A stretch of 64,000 nt of DNA from Marinobacter sp. CHS3-4 (GTDB lineage: Bacteria; Pseudomonadota; Gammaproteobacteria; Pseudomonadales; Oleiphilaceae). Under the pieces are notes generated by a model. That model worked only from the letters and a program-made list of their open reading frames with translations, searched no databases and was not told the origin of the DNA. How positions within the stretch are numbered: the first letter of the stretch is position 1; each line of letters opens with the position of its first letter. The stretch covers positions 62,001 to 126,000 of the forward strand of contig NZ_JASGBJ010000004.1 of the NCBI RefSeq assembly GCF_030053415.1, given 5' to 3'. Of the stretch, positions 46,717-55,409 are shown in pieces. The position numbers were made by a program, and so were the translations under genes.

Positions 46717-48512
46717 TGGTCGGGGAAATGCTACCTAAGCCAGCAGAAAAATTAGTTCGCCAGTTTGATGAGCAATTCGAGCAGGTTATAGAACGATGTG
46801 AGGAGTTGTTGTCGCAATCCGGTGTGGTGGATGAGACCACCGCATCCACTCTGGGTGAGATGGCCAATGCCTATCGGGCGATGGCGGAGAATTTCACTTT
46901 GCATCCAATCCGGTTTCTGAATCTTGAACTCGGACTGGTTCGCAATAACGCCCGTTTGGGATGGTATGCGCTTAACCGGATGCTGGGTCGGGAGGATTCG
47001 CGCGTAGTCGAGCCTTACCTCGATGACCGGCGTTTTGAAGCAGAAGACTGGCGGCAGCATCTGGCTTATGACCTGCTGGTTCAATTCTATCTAATACAGA
47101 GCCGTGGACTGGAAGAATGGGCTGATCAGGTAGACCCATTGCCTGGCGCAGGGCATGAACAGATCCGTTTCTACGCCCGCCAGCTGTGCAACGCGGTGGC
47201 ACCCTCCAATTTCCTGCTGACCAACCCCGAGGCTCTGCGCCTGACCTGGGAAACTCGCGGTCGCAATCTTATCGACGGTGTTCGCCAGTTTCGCGAGGAT
47301 TTGAAGCGCAACCCAAATAATTTCAATGTCAGCATGACCGACCGCAGCGCTTTTCAGGTGGGGGAGAATCTGGCGACTACGCCAGGCAAAGTGGTTTTCC
47401 AGAATGAAATGATGCAGTTGATTCAGTACAGCCCGACCACTGAAACCGTTGCCCAGCGGCCAGTGCTGGTTGTGCCTCCCTGGATTAACAAGTACTACAT
47501 ACTGGATCTCAAGCCGAAAAACTCTTTGATCCGTTGGCTCGTCAGTCAGGGCCTGACGGTGTTTATGATTTCGTGGGTCAACCCGGGCCCTGCTCATAAG
47601 GATAAGGGCTTCGATGACTATCTGCAGGACGGTGTTTTGGCAGCCATCGATGCCATCGAGAAAGCCACAGGCGAGAAGACCATCAATGCCATCGGCTACT
47701 GTATCGGCGGCACGCTGTTAGCAACAACCTTGGCCTGGCTGGCAAAAAAAGGCCGTAAGCCAGTGGCCAGTGCCACTTACCTTACAACCTTGCTCGACTT
47801 CTCCCATCCTGGTGGTATCGGGGTCTACATTAACCCGCATACCATCGATGCGCTTTGTCGCCATATGGACCGGAAAGGCTATCTTGATGGTCGCAACATT
47901 GCGTTTACTTTTAACCTGTTACGAGAGAACGACCTGTTCTGGTCCTTTTGGACCCGAAGCTACCTGAAGGGGGAAAAGCCGCCAGCGTTCGATATCCTTT
48001 ACTGGAATACCGACAGCACCAATTTGCCGGCAAAGATGCACTGCTTCTACCTGAGGGAGATGTATCTGCATAACCGGTTGGTGGAACCCGATGCACTGAC
48101 CATTGCTGGGGAGCCCATAGACCTGAGCGCCATCGATCTGCCCGCTTTTTTCCTGTCGACACGACAGGATCACATTGCCAAATGGCATTCCACGTACCTG
48201 GGGGCGAAAGTTCATGGTGGGGATGTTCGGTTTGTACTGGCCGGGTCGGGCCATATCGCCGGTGTGGTGAACCCGCCCACCAAGGAAAAGTACGGCTACT
48301 GGGTGAATGATCATTTTGAGGAAGATCCCGATCACTGGTTGGAGGCAGCGGAGCAACGCCCCGGTTCCTGGTGGCCGCATTGGCTTGAATGGATCGGGCC
48401 GCACCTTGGGCCTCAGGTTGCCGCCCGTGAACCGGGTGACGGAGCCCTGGAGGTGATTGAAGATGCACCCGGCAGCTACGTGCTGAAGAGTGCGGCAGAA
48501 GCGGGCCGATAG
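46716..48512 (+). CDS. phaC: Poly(3-hydroxyalkanoate) synthase, class I
   Basis: A 598-residue polymerase of 3-hydroxyacyl-CoA. The lipase-like box G-Y-C-I-G-G contains the catalytic Cys329. Further typical blocks are NVSMTDRSAFQVGENLATTPGKVV in part, LVVPPWINKYYILDL, FMISWVNPGP, the probable Asp in STRQDHIAKW and the His in GSGHIAGVVNPP. Length and motifs fit class I (single-subunit, short-chain) synthases. The start is GTG 46716 (MVGEMLPKP) or ATG 46728. It lies directly between phasin and depolymerase genes. Confidence 0.95.
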   Translation: MVGEMLPKPAEKLVRQFDEQFEQVIERCEELLSQSGVVDETTASTLGEMANAYRAMAENFTLHPIRFLNLELGLVRNNARLGWYALNRMLGREDSRVVEPYLDDRRFEAEDWRQHLAYDLLVQFYLIQSRGLEEWADQVDPLPGAGHEQIRFYARQLCNAVAPSNFLLTNPEALRLTWETRGRNLIDGVRQFREDLKRNPNNFNVSMTDRSAFQVGENLATTPGKVVFQNEMMQLIQYSPTTETVAQRPVLVVPPWINKYYILDLKPKNSLIRWLVSQGLTVFMISWVNPGPAHKDKGFDDYLQDGVLAAIDAIEKATGEKTINAIGYCIGGTLLATTLAWLAKKGRKPVASATYLTTLLDFSHPGGIGVYINPHTIDALCRHMDRKGYLDGRNIAFTFNLLRENDLFWSFWTRSYLKGEKPPAFDILYWNTDSTNLPAKMHCFYLREMYLHNRLVEPDALTIAGEPIDLSAIDLPAFFLSTRQDHIAKWHSTYLGAKVHGGDVRFVLAGSGHIAGVVNPPTKEKYGYWVNDHFEEDPDHWLEAAEQRPGSWWPHWLEWIGPHLGPQVAAREPGDGALEVIEDAPGSYVLKSAAEAGR

Positions 48513-48517
48513 CGGCG

Positions 48518-49744
48518 ATGCTATACGCCTTTTACGAGCTTCAGCATGCAGCCATGGCACCGGTTCATCTCTGGGCGGATCAGAGTGCCCATCTGATTCG
48601 CCACCCTCTGAACCCGATGGGCTACACCCTGGCAGGGAGAACCGCAGCGGCCGGGTGCGAGATGATCGAGCAACTGACCCGGCGATACGGCAAGCCATCC
48701 TTCGGCCTGCACAAGACCGTTGTCGAGGGCGAGTCGGTATCTGTTCAACCACGGCGTTGCCATCGCAAAACGTTTGGTCAGTTGCTTCATTTTGAGCGTG
48801 CTTGTAAACGTGACGACCCCCGTCTGCTGATCGTTGCGCCCATGTCGGGCCACTTTGCGACCTTGCTGCGTGGCACGGTGGAAGAGTTGTTGCCGGATCA
48901 TGATATCTACATCACGGACTGGCGCGATGCCAGGGACGTGCCATTGCATTCGGGGCGCTTCGATCTGGACGATTATGTTGGCTATCTGATGGACTGGCTG
49001 ACCCAGTTAGGGCCGGACACTCATGTATTGGCGGTCTGTCAGCCCGCGGTGCCCGTTTATGCGGCTGCCTGCTTGATGGAAGCCCAGGGACATCCGGCGA
49101 AGCCTGCCTCCATGACCCTGATGGGTGGGCCTATCGACACACGGCAGGCACCCACCAAGGTGAACGAACTGGCCATGACGCGGCCACTTTCCTGGTTCGA
49201 ACGCAATGTTATTACCGAAGTACCGCCACCTAACCTTGGTTTCATGCGCCGCGTCTACCCTGGGTTCCTGCAGTTGGCCGGTTTTATGACGATGAACCTG
49301 GACGATCATGTTCTCAAACACCAAAAGCTGTTCAAGCATCTGATTACCGGTGATGAAGACAGTGCAGAGAAGACACGGGCCTTTTACGAGGAATACCGCT
49401 CGGTCATGGACATCACGGCCGAATTCTATCTCCAGACCATCGACCTTGTTTTTCAGAGGCAAGCGCTGGCCAGGGGAGAGTGGGTATGGCATGGGGAGGT
49501 CGTTGATCCCTTAGCGCTGCGTCAAACGCCTGTGCTTGCCATTGAGGGTGAGCTTGATGACATCTCCGGTGTTGGTCAGACCCGAGCCGCGCTGGACCTT
49601 GCGGTCAATCTGCCGGAGTCCAGGCGCGAATACTTTCTTGCTGAGGGCGTGGGCCATTATGGCATCTTCAATGGGAGCAAATGGCGCCGCCTGATTGCTC
49701 CGCAGGTCAGACGGTTCATTCGCAGACACAGCAGTACCCATTAG
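48518..49744 (+). CDS. phaZ: Intracellular PHB depolymerase
   Basis: A 408-residue enzyme that mobilises stored poly(3-hydroxybutyrate). As in Cupriavidus PhaZa1, the nucleophile is a cysteine: Cys174 in LAVCQPAVPVYAA. The domain begins with MLYAFYELQHAAMAP and contains LLIVAPMSGHFATLLRGTV, YITDWRDARDVP, VEGELDDISGVGQT (acid) and GVGHYGIFNGSKWR (His). It follows phaC after 5 bases. The stop overlaps by 2 bases the stop of the convergent wax ester synthase gene. Synthesis and breakdown of the polymer are thus encoded in one transcript. Confidence 0.92.
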   Translation: MLYAFYELQHAAMAPVHLWADQSAHLIRHPLNPMGYTLAGRTAAAGCEMIEQLTRRYGKPSFGLHKTVVEGESVSVQPRRCHRKTFGQLLHFERACKRDDPRLLIVAPMSGHFATLLRGTVEELLPDHDIYITDWRDARDVPLHSGRFDLDDYVGYLMDWLTQLGPDTHVLAVCQPAVPVYAAACLMEAQGHPAKPASMTLMGGPIDTRQAPTKVNELAMTRPLSWFERNVITEVPPPNLGFMRRVYPGFLQLAGFMTMNLDDHVLKHQKLFKHLITGDEDSAEKTRAFYEEYRSVMDITAEFYLQTIDLVFQRQALARGEWVWHGEVVDPLALRQTPVLAIEGELDDISGVGQTRAALDLAVNLPESRREYFLAEGVGHYGIFNGSKWRRLIAPQVRRFIRRHSSTH

Positions 49745-51120
49745 TTGCCGCCGTGAGCGTGCCTCTGAAGCTCTTCGAAGCTTTCCTCAAAGTAGCGAGT
49801 TACATGGGCAGGATCCTGAATCATCTGGCTGTCGGCAATCACGCCAAATTGGACGGTGCCGGCGTAGCTGAGAATGCTGAATCCCACTCCAAGATGCCCG
49901 GACTGCGGTACCCACACAAGAGGCTGTAGTACCCGGGCGCCAGCAATGATCAAAGGTGTGGTTGGCCCAGGCACGTTGGTCATCACTAGTGAGGCCTTAT
50001 CGCTGAGCGTATCCAGGGCAAACTTCTCGATTGCAGCCGGCCCTTTGCCGAGTAAATCCAGTAGGCCGAAGGTAACCTGAGGCTGAACGGAGTGCTTGAG
50101 GTCCACCATCGCCTTTTTGACCCGCTCATAGCGCTGTCGCACATTTGGCTCGCCAATGGGAAGCGCGACGATGACAAGTCCGAATTGATTGCCCAAGTGG
50201 CTGATAGGCTTATCGCGTGGACGCAGACTGAATGGCACAGCAACGTGAATGTCGGAATAATGATCGTTGTCAGTTTCAGCCAGGTAGCGTCTTAGCGCAC
50301 CCGCAGCGCAGGTCATCAGCACGTCGTTCACGGTACCTTCCAGCTGATGGGCAGTTTCCTTCACGGCTGCCAGGTCCAGTGGCTGTGCCCAGGCAACGCG
50401 CTTTCGGCCTGTCATGGTTTTATGGAGACGGGTATCTGGGTCTCGAGGTGACAGTCCGATGTGCACCAGCTCACTGGCGATGTGTTCAGCCTTTTCGGCC
50501 CATTGATTGACTCGGCCGGGGTGACGAGCCACTGCCAGTCCCTCGTTAATGAGATCGTGCCCCAGATACGCGCCCGCTGTGGCAACCTGCATGAAAGGTC
50601 TGGTCAATCGATCTAGCAATGAGTTTTCGCCTGCCGGTGTCTCCAGTGCTTCAGGATGCCAGGTGTCATCGGCCAGTGACATCATGACTCGGACCAGCGC
50701 CAGCCCATCGGCGATGCAGTGATGAATCCGGGTAATCAGTGCCGCCCCACTTTCGTAGTGGTCGACCAGGTAAAACTTCCAGAGCGGATGGCTGAAGTCC
50801 AGGGGTTCCGAGGCAATGTCTGCCACCAGCTCCTGCAGTTCGGCCTGGCCTGCCGGCTCCGGCAGGCCGATGCGGTGGACGTGGTTGTCCAGATGAAAGT
50901 GGGGGTCGTTTTCCCAGTAGGCATTGCCGTTTCTTTCGACCACCTTCTGTCGAAAGCGGTCAAAGTGCAGCAGTCGGTTCTCCAGAACCGTATTGAACCG
51001 ATCGCGGTCCAATGGCTGGTCCAGTATCAACACGCCGGTGATAATCATGTGGTTGTCGGGTTGATCCATATGCAGCCACGCAGTGTCTACGCTGCTCATG
51101 GGTTCCGTCGAAATTGTCAT
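49741..51120 (-). CDS. Wax ester synthase/acyl-CoA:diacylglycerol acyltransferase (WS/DGAT)
   Basis: A 459-residue enzyme that esterifies long-chain acyl-CoA with fatty alcohol or diacylglycerol. I start at ATG 51120 (MTISTEPMSSVDTAW), preceded by GGGGGAG; the frame is open for seven more codons. The active-site motif HHxxxDG is present (RIHHCIADGLAL). Other family markers are PLWKFYLVD, VNDVLMTCAAGALRRYL, PFSLRPRD, NQFGLVIVALP and the C-terminal NVPGPTTPL. Marinobacter is known for several WS/DGAT enzymes. The gene is convergent with phaZ and lies 59 bases downstream of phaB, so phaB and WS/DGAT are probably co-transcribed. Confidence 0.94.
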   Translation of the reverse strand: MTISTEPMSSVDTAWLHMDQPDNHMIITGVLILDQPLDRDRFNTVLENRLLHFDRFRQKVVERNGNAYWENDPHFHLDNHVHRIGLPEPAGQAELQELVADIASEPLDFSHPLWKFYLVDHYESGAALITRIHHCIADGLALVRVMMSLADDTWHPEALETPAGENSLLDRLTRPFMQVATAGAYLGHDLINEGLAVARHPGRVNQWAEKAEHIASELVHIGLSPRDPDTRLHKTMTGRKRVAWAQPLDLAAVKETAHQLEGTVNDVLMTCAAGALRRYLAETDNDHYSDIHVAVPFSLRPRDKPISHLGNQFGLVIVALPIGEPNVRQRYERVKKAMVDLKHSVQPQVTFGLLDLLGKGPAAIEKFALDTLSDKASLVMTNVPGPTTPLIIAGARVLQPLVWVPQSGHLGVGFSILSYAGTVQFGVIADSQMIQDPAHVTRYFEESFEELQRHAHGGN

Positions 51121-51179
51121 TGGTACACGCTCCCCCGGCATCTTGTTCTGGATGTTGCGACCTGTGCGTCGTTTCCGGG

Positions 51180-51923
51180 TTACGGGTGCATGTGCTGACC
51201 ACCGTTGGCAGAAATGTTTGACCCGGTAATAAACCCGGCATCAGGACTTGCCAGAAAGTCCACGATACGGGCAATCTCCTTGGGTTCGCCAAGCCGGCCT
51301 ACGGGAATCTGGGCAATGATTTTGTCGCGGATGGCTTCATCCACTGCCATAACCATGTCGGTGGCAATATAACCAGGCGAAATGGCATTGACAGTTATGC
51401 CCTTGCGGGCAACCTCCTGAGCCAGGGACATGGTGAGACCGTAAATGCCCGCCTTGCTTGTCGCGTAATTGACCTGTCCAAACTGTCCTTTTTCACCGTT
51501 TATGGAAGAGATGTTGATGATGCGACCGTATTCTCTTTCCAGCATGAACGGGAGCGCCGTTCGGCACATGTTAAAGGTGCCATTAAGATTGACGTTGATG
51601 ACCGTTTGCCATTGGTCGGCAGTCATGCGCTTGAGTGGCGTGTCCCTGGTGATCCCCGCGGCGTTAACCAGCACTGATATCGGGCCAATGGCCTCTTCGA
51701 CATCCAGGATAAGTCGTTCGCAGTCGCCGAAATCCGAGACATTCAAAGGGCGAGCCTCAATGTTATAGCCGGCCTTCAACTGATCTTCCTGCCAAGTCTC
51801 TGCCTTACGTTCAGAGGAGGACAGTGCGATGGTGCGATACCCCTGGTCTGAAAGGAGCTGACAGATAGCGGTACCAATACCACCTGTGCCGCCGGTTACC
51901 ACTGCGATTTGTTGTTTTGACAT
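51180..51923 (-). CDS. phaB: Acetoacetyl-CoA reductase
   Basis: An NADPH-dependent short-chain dehydrogenase that makes (R)-3-hydroxybutyryl-CoA for PhaC. At 247 residues it has the cofactor loop VTGGTGGIGTAI, NAAGITRD, the Ser-Tyr-Lys triad (ISSINGEKGQFGQVNYATSKAG), and the PhaB-typical PGYIATDMV and C-terminal GGQHMHP. FabG enzymes look similar, but the GGQHMH end and the pha context favour PhaB. It is divergent from the acyl-reductase-like gene; the 311-base region between them contains an FNR/Anr-type box. Confidence 0.92.
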   Translation of the reverse strand: MSKQQIAVVTGGTGGIGTAICQLLSDQGYRTIALSSSERKAETWQEDQLKAGYNIEARPLNVSDFGDCERLILDVEEAIGPISVLVNAAGITRDTPLKRMTADQWQTVINVNLNGTFNMCRTALPFMLEREYGRIINISSINGEKGQFGQVNYATSKAGIYGLTMSLAQEVARKGITVNAISPGYIATDMVMAVDEAIRDKIIAQIPVGRLGEPKEIARIVDFLASPDAGFITGSNISANGGQHMHP

Positions 51924-52061
51924 AGCTCGACTCTCCGATGGCGTTGCGATTAGACGCCGAAAATGGTTCTTGCTTGTTCAGAGAGTCTGAGACACAGAGA
52001 GCATAGATAGGTTGACTCAGATCATGCCGATGAACGCTGGCGCAGGAATCCTGTCCCAGCC

Positions 52062-52075
52062 TTGATCCAGGTCAA
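52062..52075. promoter_or_regulatory. FNR/Anr box in the phaB / reductase-like intergenic region
   Basis: TTGAT-CCAG-GTCAA against the consensus TTGAT-N4-ATCAA: nine of ten specified bases match. It lies 139 bases from the phaB start and 160 bases from the ATG at 52235, so either or both promoters could be served. The gene for an FNR/Anr regulator is two genes away. The rest of 51924-52234 holds no other recognisable element. Confidence 0.65.
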
Positions 52076-52234
52076 ATAACCGCGGCTTCTTCCGGTGTTC
52101 TGGCCCTGTACCATGGAGTGAAGTTCATGTGCTTTTGATTGCACTTGAGCAACGACTGATAAGCAGGCGCTTCGGGCCGTGGTAAAACCGTAGGAAATCA
52201 GGTGATGGCAACAGAGAAAAAGGAAAGCCCGAAT

Positions 52235-54313
52235 ATGAAAACCATTGTGAGTGTGAGTCAGGGAAGCAGCGAGTCTGACTACCAGATGGACACCCGGTTT
52301 CTGGGCACGCCATTCCGCATCATCCGTATCGGTACAGATGGAGACATTGACAGAGCGGAGAAGGTACTCGAATCGGTCCATGCTCAGGCGGATGCGATAG
52401 GCCTGAGCATGATTCATGACCATTATCAGGTGGGACGCGAGCAGATCGTGCATCCGAATACGGCAAGGCTGGAAGCCTGTGTGCCGGACAAGCCGGTGAC
52501 AACCGGAGCGGGGCTGCGAGGCATTCTCCAGGAGTGGGCGATTCGCCATACACAGTCCGAATTGGGGCACTTCTTCGATAACGCGCGGGTTTTATTCATG
52601 AATGGCCAGGCAAGCTATCGGATTGCCAGGTCGTTGTCGGAGCACACGGACAATCTTTTCTTTGCGGACCCTTTCACTGACTTTGGCGTCCCCAGGCTAC
52701 TGACGTCTCTAAACCAGCTTGAAACCTATTCCTCGTTAACCGCACCGCTGATGTTTCGGCCGGCTGCGGTGAAGACGATTGAAGCCATTATGAAGACGCC
52801 GCTTTATCGTCTTGGTGAGGGGCTGGTGAAAGGGTCCTTGCACAAGGCTGTTTCTGAGGCCCACGTGATCGTGTCGACAATTGACGACCTGGCGCAGTTC
52901 AGCCAGAAGGAGCTGGACGGAAAAACCGTGATTACGTCACGGGTGACCGATTCGGCACTGGAATGGATGCGTGCCAGTCGCGTCGCAATGGTCGTCGATT
53001 ACAGTCCCTGGCTGGAGGACCGGCCGATTGGTGTCAACGTCATGGACGCCATGATCAGCGCATCGCTATCCAGAACCCCAGAACAGCTGGGGCCAGATGA
53101 CTATCTGGACGTTATCCAGAGCCTGGGTATCGAGCCAAGGATTCTGTACCCCAACGGGTATCGCAGGGTGAATCGCTTCGCTTTCGTGATTCATCCCTTG
53201 TCCCAGCAGTACCTGACTAAAACCTCCCCCCTGGACTGGATTGCCAGTGTCTCGCCTCCTATGGTGATGAACCTTGTAGAGAAAGCAGTCGCCTACACGC
53301 CCCCTTTCATTTACTCGAAAGTGTCAGGAATCAAGTCACCGACCGGCGATGAAGTTGAGGGCTGGTTAATCACCGTGGGTGGCACCCCAAAAGAGATCAT
53401 GTCTCATGATCCTGAATTTACCTATGCGCGCTTGCTACAGGCGGCGGAGCTGGCCAAAAAGCTGGGAGCCCAGATCATGGGGCTGGGGGCGTTTACCAAA
53501 GTTGTCGGGGATGCCGGAATAACGGTGGCAAAACGGGCACCCCTGCCGATTACCACGGGAAACAGCTACAGCGCTTCAGGCGCACTATGGGCGGCACACG
53601 ATGCCATGCAGCGAGTGGGGCGGATCGCTATCGGCCCCAGTGGCAAAGCCGCTGGTAAAGCGATGGTTGTTGGCGCGACAGGCGCCATCGGTTCGGTTTG
53701 CGCGCGCCTGTTGGCAAAAGCAGTCGACGAAGTGTATTTGGCGGCTCCTGAGCCGGCGAAATTACTGGCCCTGAAAGAAAGCATCCTGCAGGAAACACCG
53801 GGCGCCATCGTCCATGTTGCAGGCGGCGCGGACAAAGACCTTGCGAAAATGGATATGATCGTTACCGCTACCTCTGGCGCCGGAAAACGTATCCTGGACA
53901 TTATGAAGGTCAAGCCAGGTTGTGTGATCACAGACGTTGCGCGACCTCTGGATATTCCACCTGAAGATGTCGCCAAACGGCCTGATGTGCTGGTGATTGA
54001 GTCCGGCGAGATTCAGCTGCCTGGCGAGGTTCACATGAAAGACATTGGTCTGCCCAGGGGCATCGCCTATGCGTGCCTGGCCGAAACGATTGTGCTGACT
54101 CTGGAAGCGCGATTTGAAAATTTTACGCTGGGGCGGAATATCGAGTGGGAAAAAGTTCGCGAAATATACAAACTGGGCCTGAAACACGGAATGAAGCTGG
54201 CCGCTATCTCCGGTGTTAACGGCACGTTTACTGAGGAGGATTTTGAGCGAGTTCGAAGCTTGGCCGTCAAGGAAGAAGGGCCGCAGAGGATGTCTGTTCG
54301 CACATCGGCGTAA
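52235..54313 (+). CDS. Acyl-ACP-reductase-like protein with N-terminal extension
   Basis: A 692-residue protein. ATG 52235 is favoured because AAGGAAAG precedes it; the frame opens at 52202. From about residue 310 to the end it parallels cyanobacterial long-chain acyl-ACP reductase (AAR, about 340 residues). The shared landmarks are an H-x-L-S start (FVIHPLSQQYL), a GLGAFTKVV block, TTGNSYSA, the NADPH loop GATGAIGS (480-487), YACLAET with Cys614 at the position of the AAR catalytic cysteine, and FTLGRN. The first ~300 residues (ASYRIARSLSEH, VIVSTIDDLAQFS) are not recognised. Reduction of an acyl thioester to a fatty aldehyde is the inferred activity and would supply alcohol precursors for the nearby wax ester synthase. 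Neighbours are phaB and an FNR regulator. Confidence 0.65.
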   Translation: MKTIVSVSQGSSESDYQMDTRFLGTPFRIIRIGTDGDIDRAEKVLESVHAQADAIGLSMIHDHYQVGREQIVHPNTARLEACVPDKPVTTGAGLRGILQEWAIRHTQSELGHFFDNARVLFMNGQASYRIARSLSEHTDNLFFADPFTDFGVPRLLTSLNQLETYSSLTAPLMFRPAAVKTIEAIMKTPLYRLGEGLVKGSLHKAVSEAHVIVSTIDDLAQFSQKELDGKTVITSRVTDSALEWMRASRVAMVVDYSPWLEDRPIGVNVMDAMISASLSRTPEQLGPDDYLDVIQSLGIEPRILYPNGYRRVNRFAFVIHPLSQQYLTKTSPLDWIASVSPPMVMNLVEKAVAYTPPFIYSKVSGIKSPTGDEVEGWLITVGGTPKEIMSHDPEFTYARLLQAAELAKKLGAQIMGLGAFTKVVGDAGITVAKRAPLPITTGNSYSASGALWAAHDAMQRVGRIAIGPSGKAAGKAMVVGATGAIGSVCARLLAKAVDEVYLAAPEPAKLLALKESILQETPGAIVHVAGGADKDLAKMDMIVTATSGAGKRILDIMKVKPGCVITDVARPLDIPPEDVAKRPDVLVIESGEIQLPGEVHMKDIGLPRGIAYACLAETIVLTLEARFENFTLGRNIEWEKVREIYKLGLKHGMKLAAISGVNGTFTEEDFERVRSLAVKEEGPQRMSVRTSA

Positions 54314-54322
54314 AGCGAAAAT

Positions 54323-55078
54323 TTATCCGCGACACTCGTAAGGGGAATTCACCGCATGAGCGATGTTAGTCAATCCGTTTACGTCTGTCAGTGTGCAGTA
54401 ACGACCCTGAAACTGGACAAGTTTTTGTTTTTGAAGGCGCGTCAGTACACGACTGACTGTTTCAACTGCCAGCCCAAGGTGGTTGGCAATATCGTTTCGG
54501 GTCATGGGGAGGCGAAACTGGGTTGCTGACATGTGTCGCCGGCCGAATCGTTTGGACAGGGAGAGTAGAAAGGTTGCCAGGCGTTCGTCGGCGGTTTTCC
54601 GATTCAGCAGTACGGTCATCCGTTGGCTTTTCTGTATTTCCTGACTCATGAGCTGGAAAAAATGATGCTGAAGACCGGGGATACGCAGGGTGTGTTCTGC
54701 AAAACGGTCCAGGGGGATTTCGCAGAGGCTGCTACGCTCAAGAGCTTCGGCGGAGCAGGAATAGTAATCGGTATTAATGCTGTCCAGTGCCACCATCTCG
54801 CCCGGCAGGTAAAAGCCCGTCACCTGCTTTTCACCGTCCTCGGTCACAATAAAGGTCTTTACGGCCCCACCCTGAACAACGAAACAGGATTTGAAACGAT
54901 CACGCTGCTTGAAGACCAGTTCCCCGCGGTTAAATTTTTGTCCTCGATTGACGGCAGTCTCCAATCGATACAGGTCTTCAGGATCCACAGCAATCGGCAA
55001 ACATACGCTGCTCAGACCACACTGGTCACAGGAGGTACGAAAAGTGGTTTGAGTCTTGGCAAAAATGGTTTCTTCCAT
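54323..55078 (-). CDS. FNR/Anr-type oxygen-responsive transcription regulator
   Basis: A 251-residue CRP/FNR-family activator. The four cysteines that hold the oxygen-labile [4Fe-4S] cluster are present: Cys17, Cys20, Cys26 (C-x2-C-x5-C) and Cys119 in LERSSLCEIP, each exactly three positions before the E. coli FNR residues 20, 23, 29 and 122. A cNMP-type beta barrel (KQVTGFYLPGEMV), dimerisation helix and winged helix-turn-helix (TRNDIANHLGLAVETVSRVLTRLQ) follow; E-x2-S-R is the FNR recognition code for TTGAT. It therefore should read the box at 52062. It is convergent with the reductase-like gene, 9 bases apart. Confidence 0.93.
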   Translation of the reverse strand: MEETIFAKTQTTFRTSCDQCGLSSVCLPIAVDPEDLYRLETAVNRGQKFNRGELVFKQRDRFKSCFVVQGGAVKTFIVTEDGEKQVTGFYLPGEMVALDSINTDYYSCSAEALERSSLCEIPLDRFAEHTLRIPGLQHHFFQLMSQEIQKSQRMTVLLNRKTADERLATFLLSLSKRFGRRHMSATQFRLPMTRNDIANHLGLAVETVSRVLTRLQKQKLVQFQGRYCTLTDVNGLTNIAHAVNSPYECRG

Positions 55079-55409
55079 GATGAGAGTTCCACTCTACGAG
55101 GTCTTGGTTTGGGAATTTATTTTATTGTTGTTGGGTGCCCAAAAAGTTTGGGGTTTGCTAGATCCCAAGGAATCTCCGACTCGATCACTATTTATTCATA
55201 TCATGGTAGTCAGAACCTGGCGCTATTTCACATTTCGAATGGCCAAAAAGAATGAAGTCTAGATTGACCTGTGTCATTCGAGGCGGCTCACCTCAAGGAT
55301 ACAATGCCTGTTGATCAAGCGGAGCTTGTCGTATTGAAAAAATTGCTTCACCAGTATTGGAAGCCCGCTTGCTTTTTCAGCTAACAATAAACGGCAGGTG
55401 GGATCTTTA
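55079..55409. promoter_or_regulatory. Divergent regulatory region of the FNR gene and the acetyl-CoA hydrolase gene
   Basis: A 331-base gene-free region between divergent genes. At 55264-55277 it reads TTGAC-CTGT-GTCAT, matching the FNR consensus at 7 of 10 positions, a weak candidate for autoregulation or for control of the downstream gene. TTGATCAAG near 55312 is half-site-like but lacks a partner. AGGTGGG at 55395-55402 serves as ribosome-binding site for the ATG at 55410. Confidence 0.35.

Noticed and set aside
54623..55255. Long plus-strand frame (210 codons) opposite the FNR gene
   Set aside because: It is antisense to a clearly real gene with complete motifs, and its product has no recognisable features.
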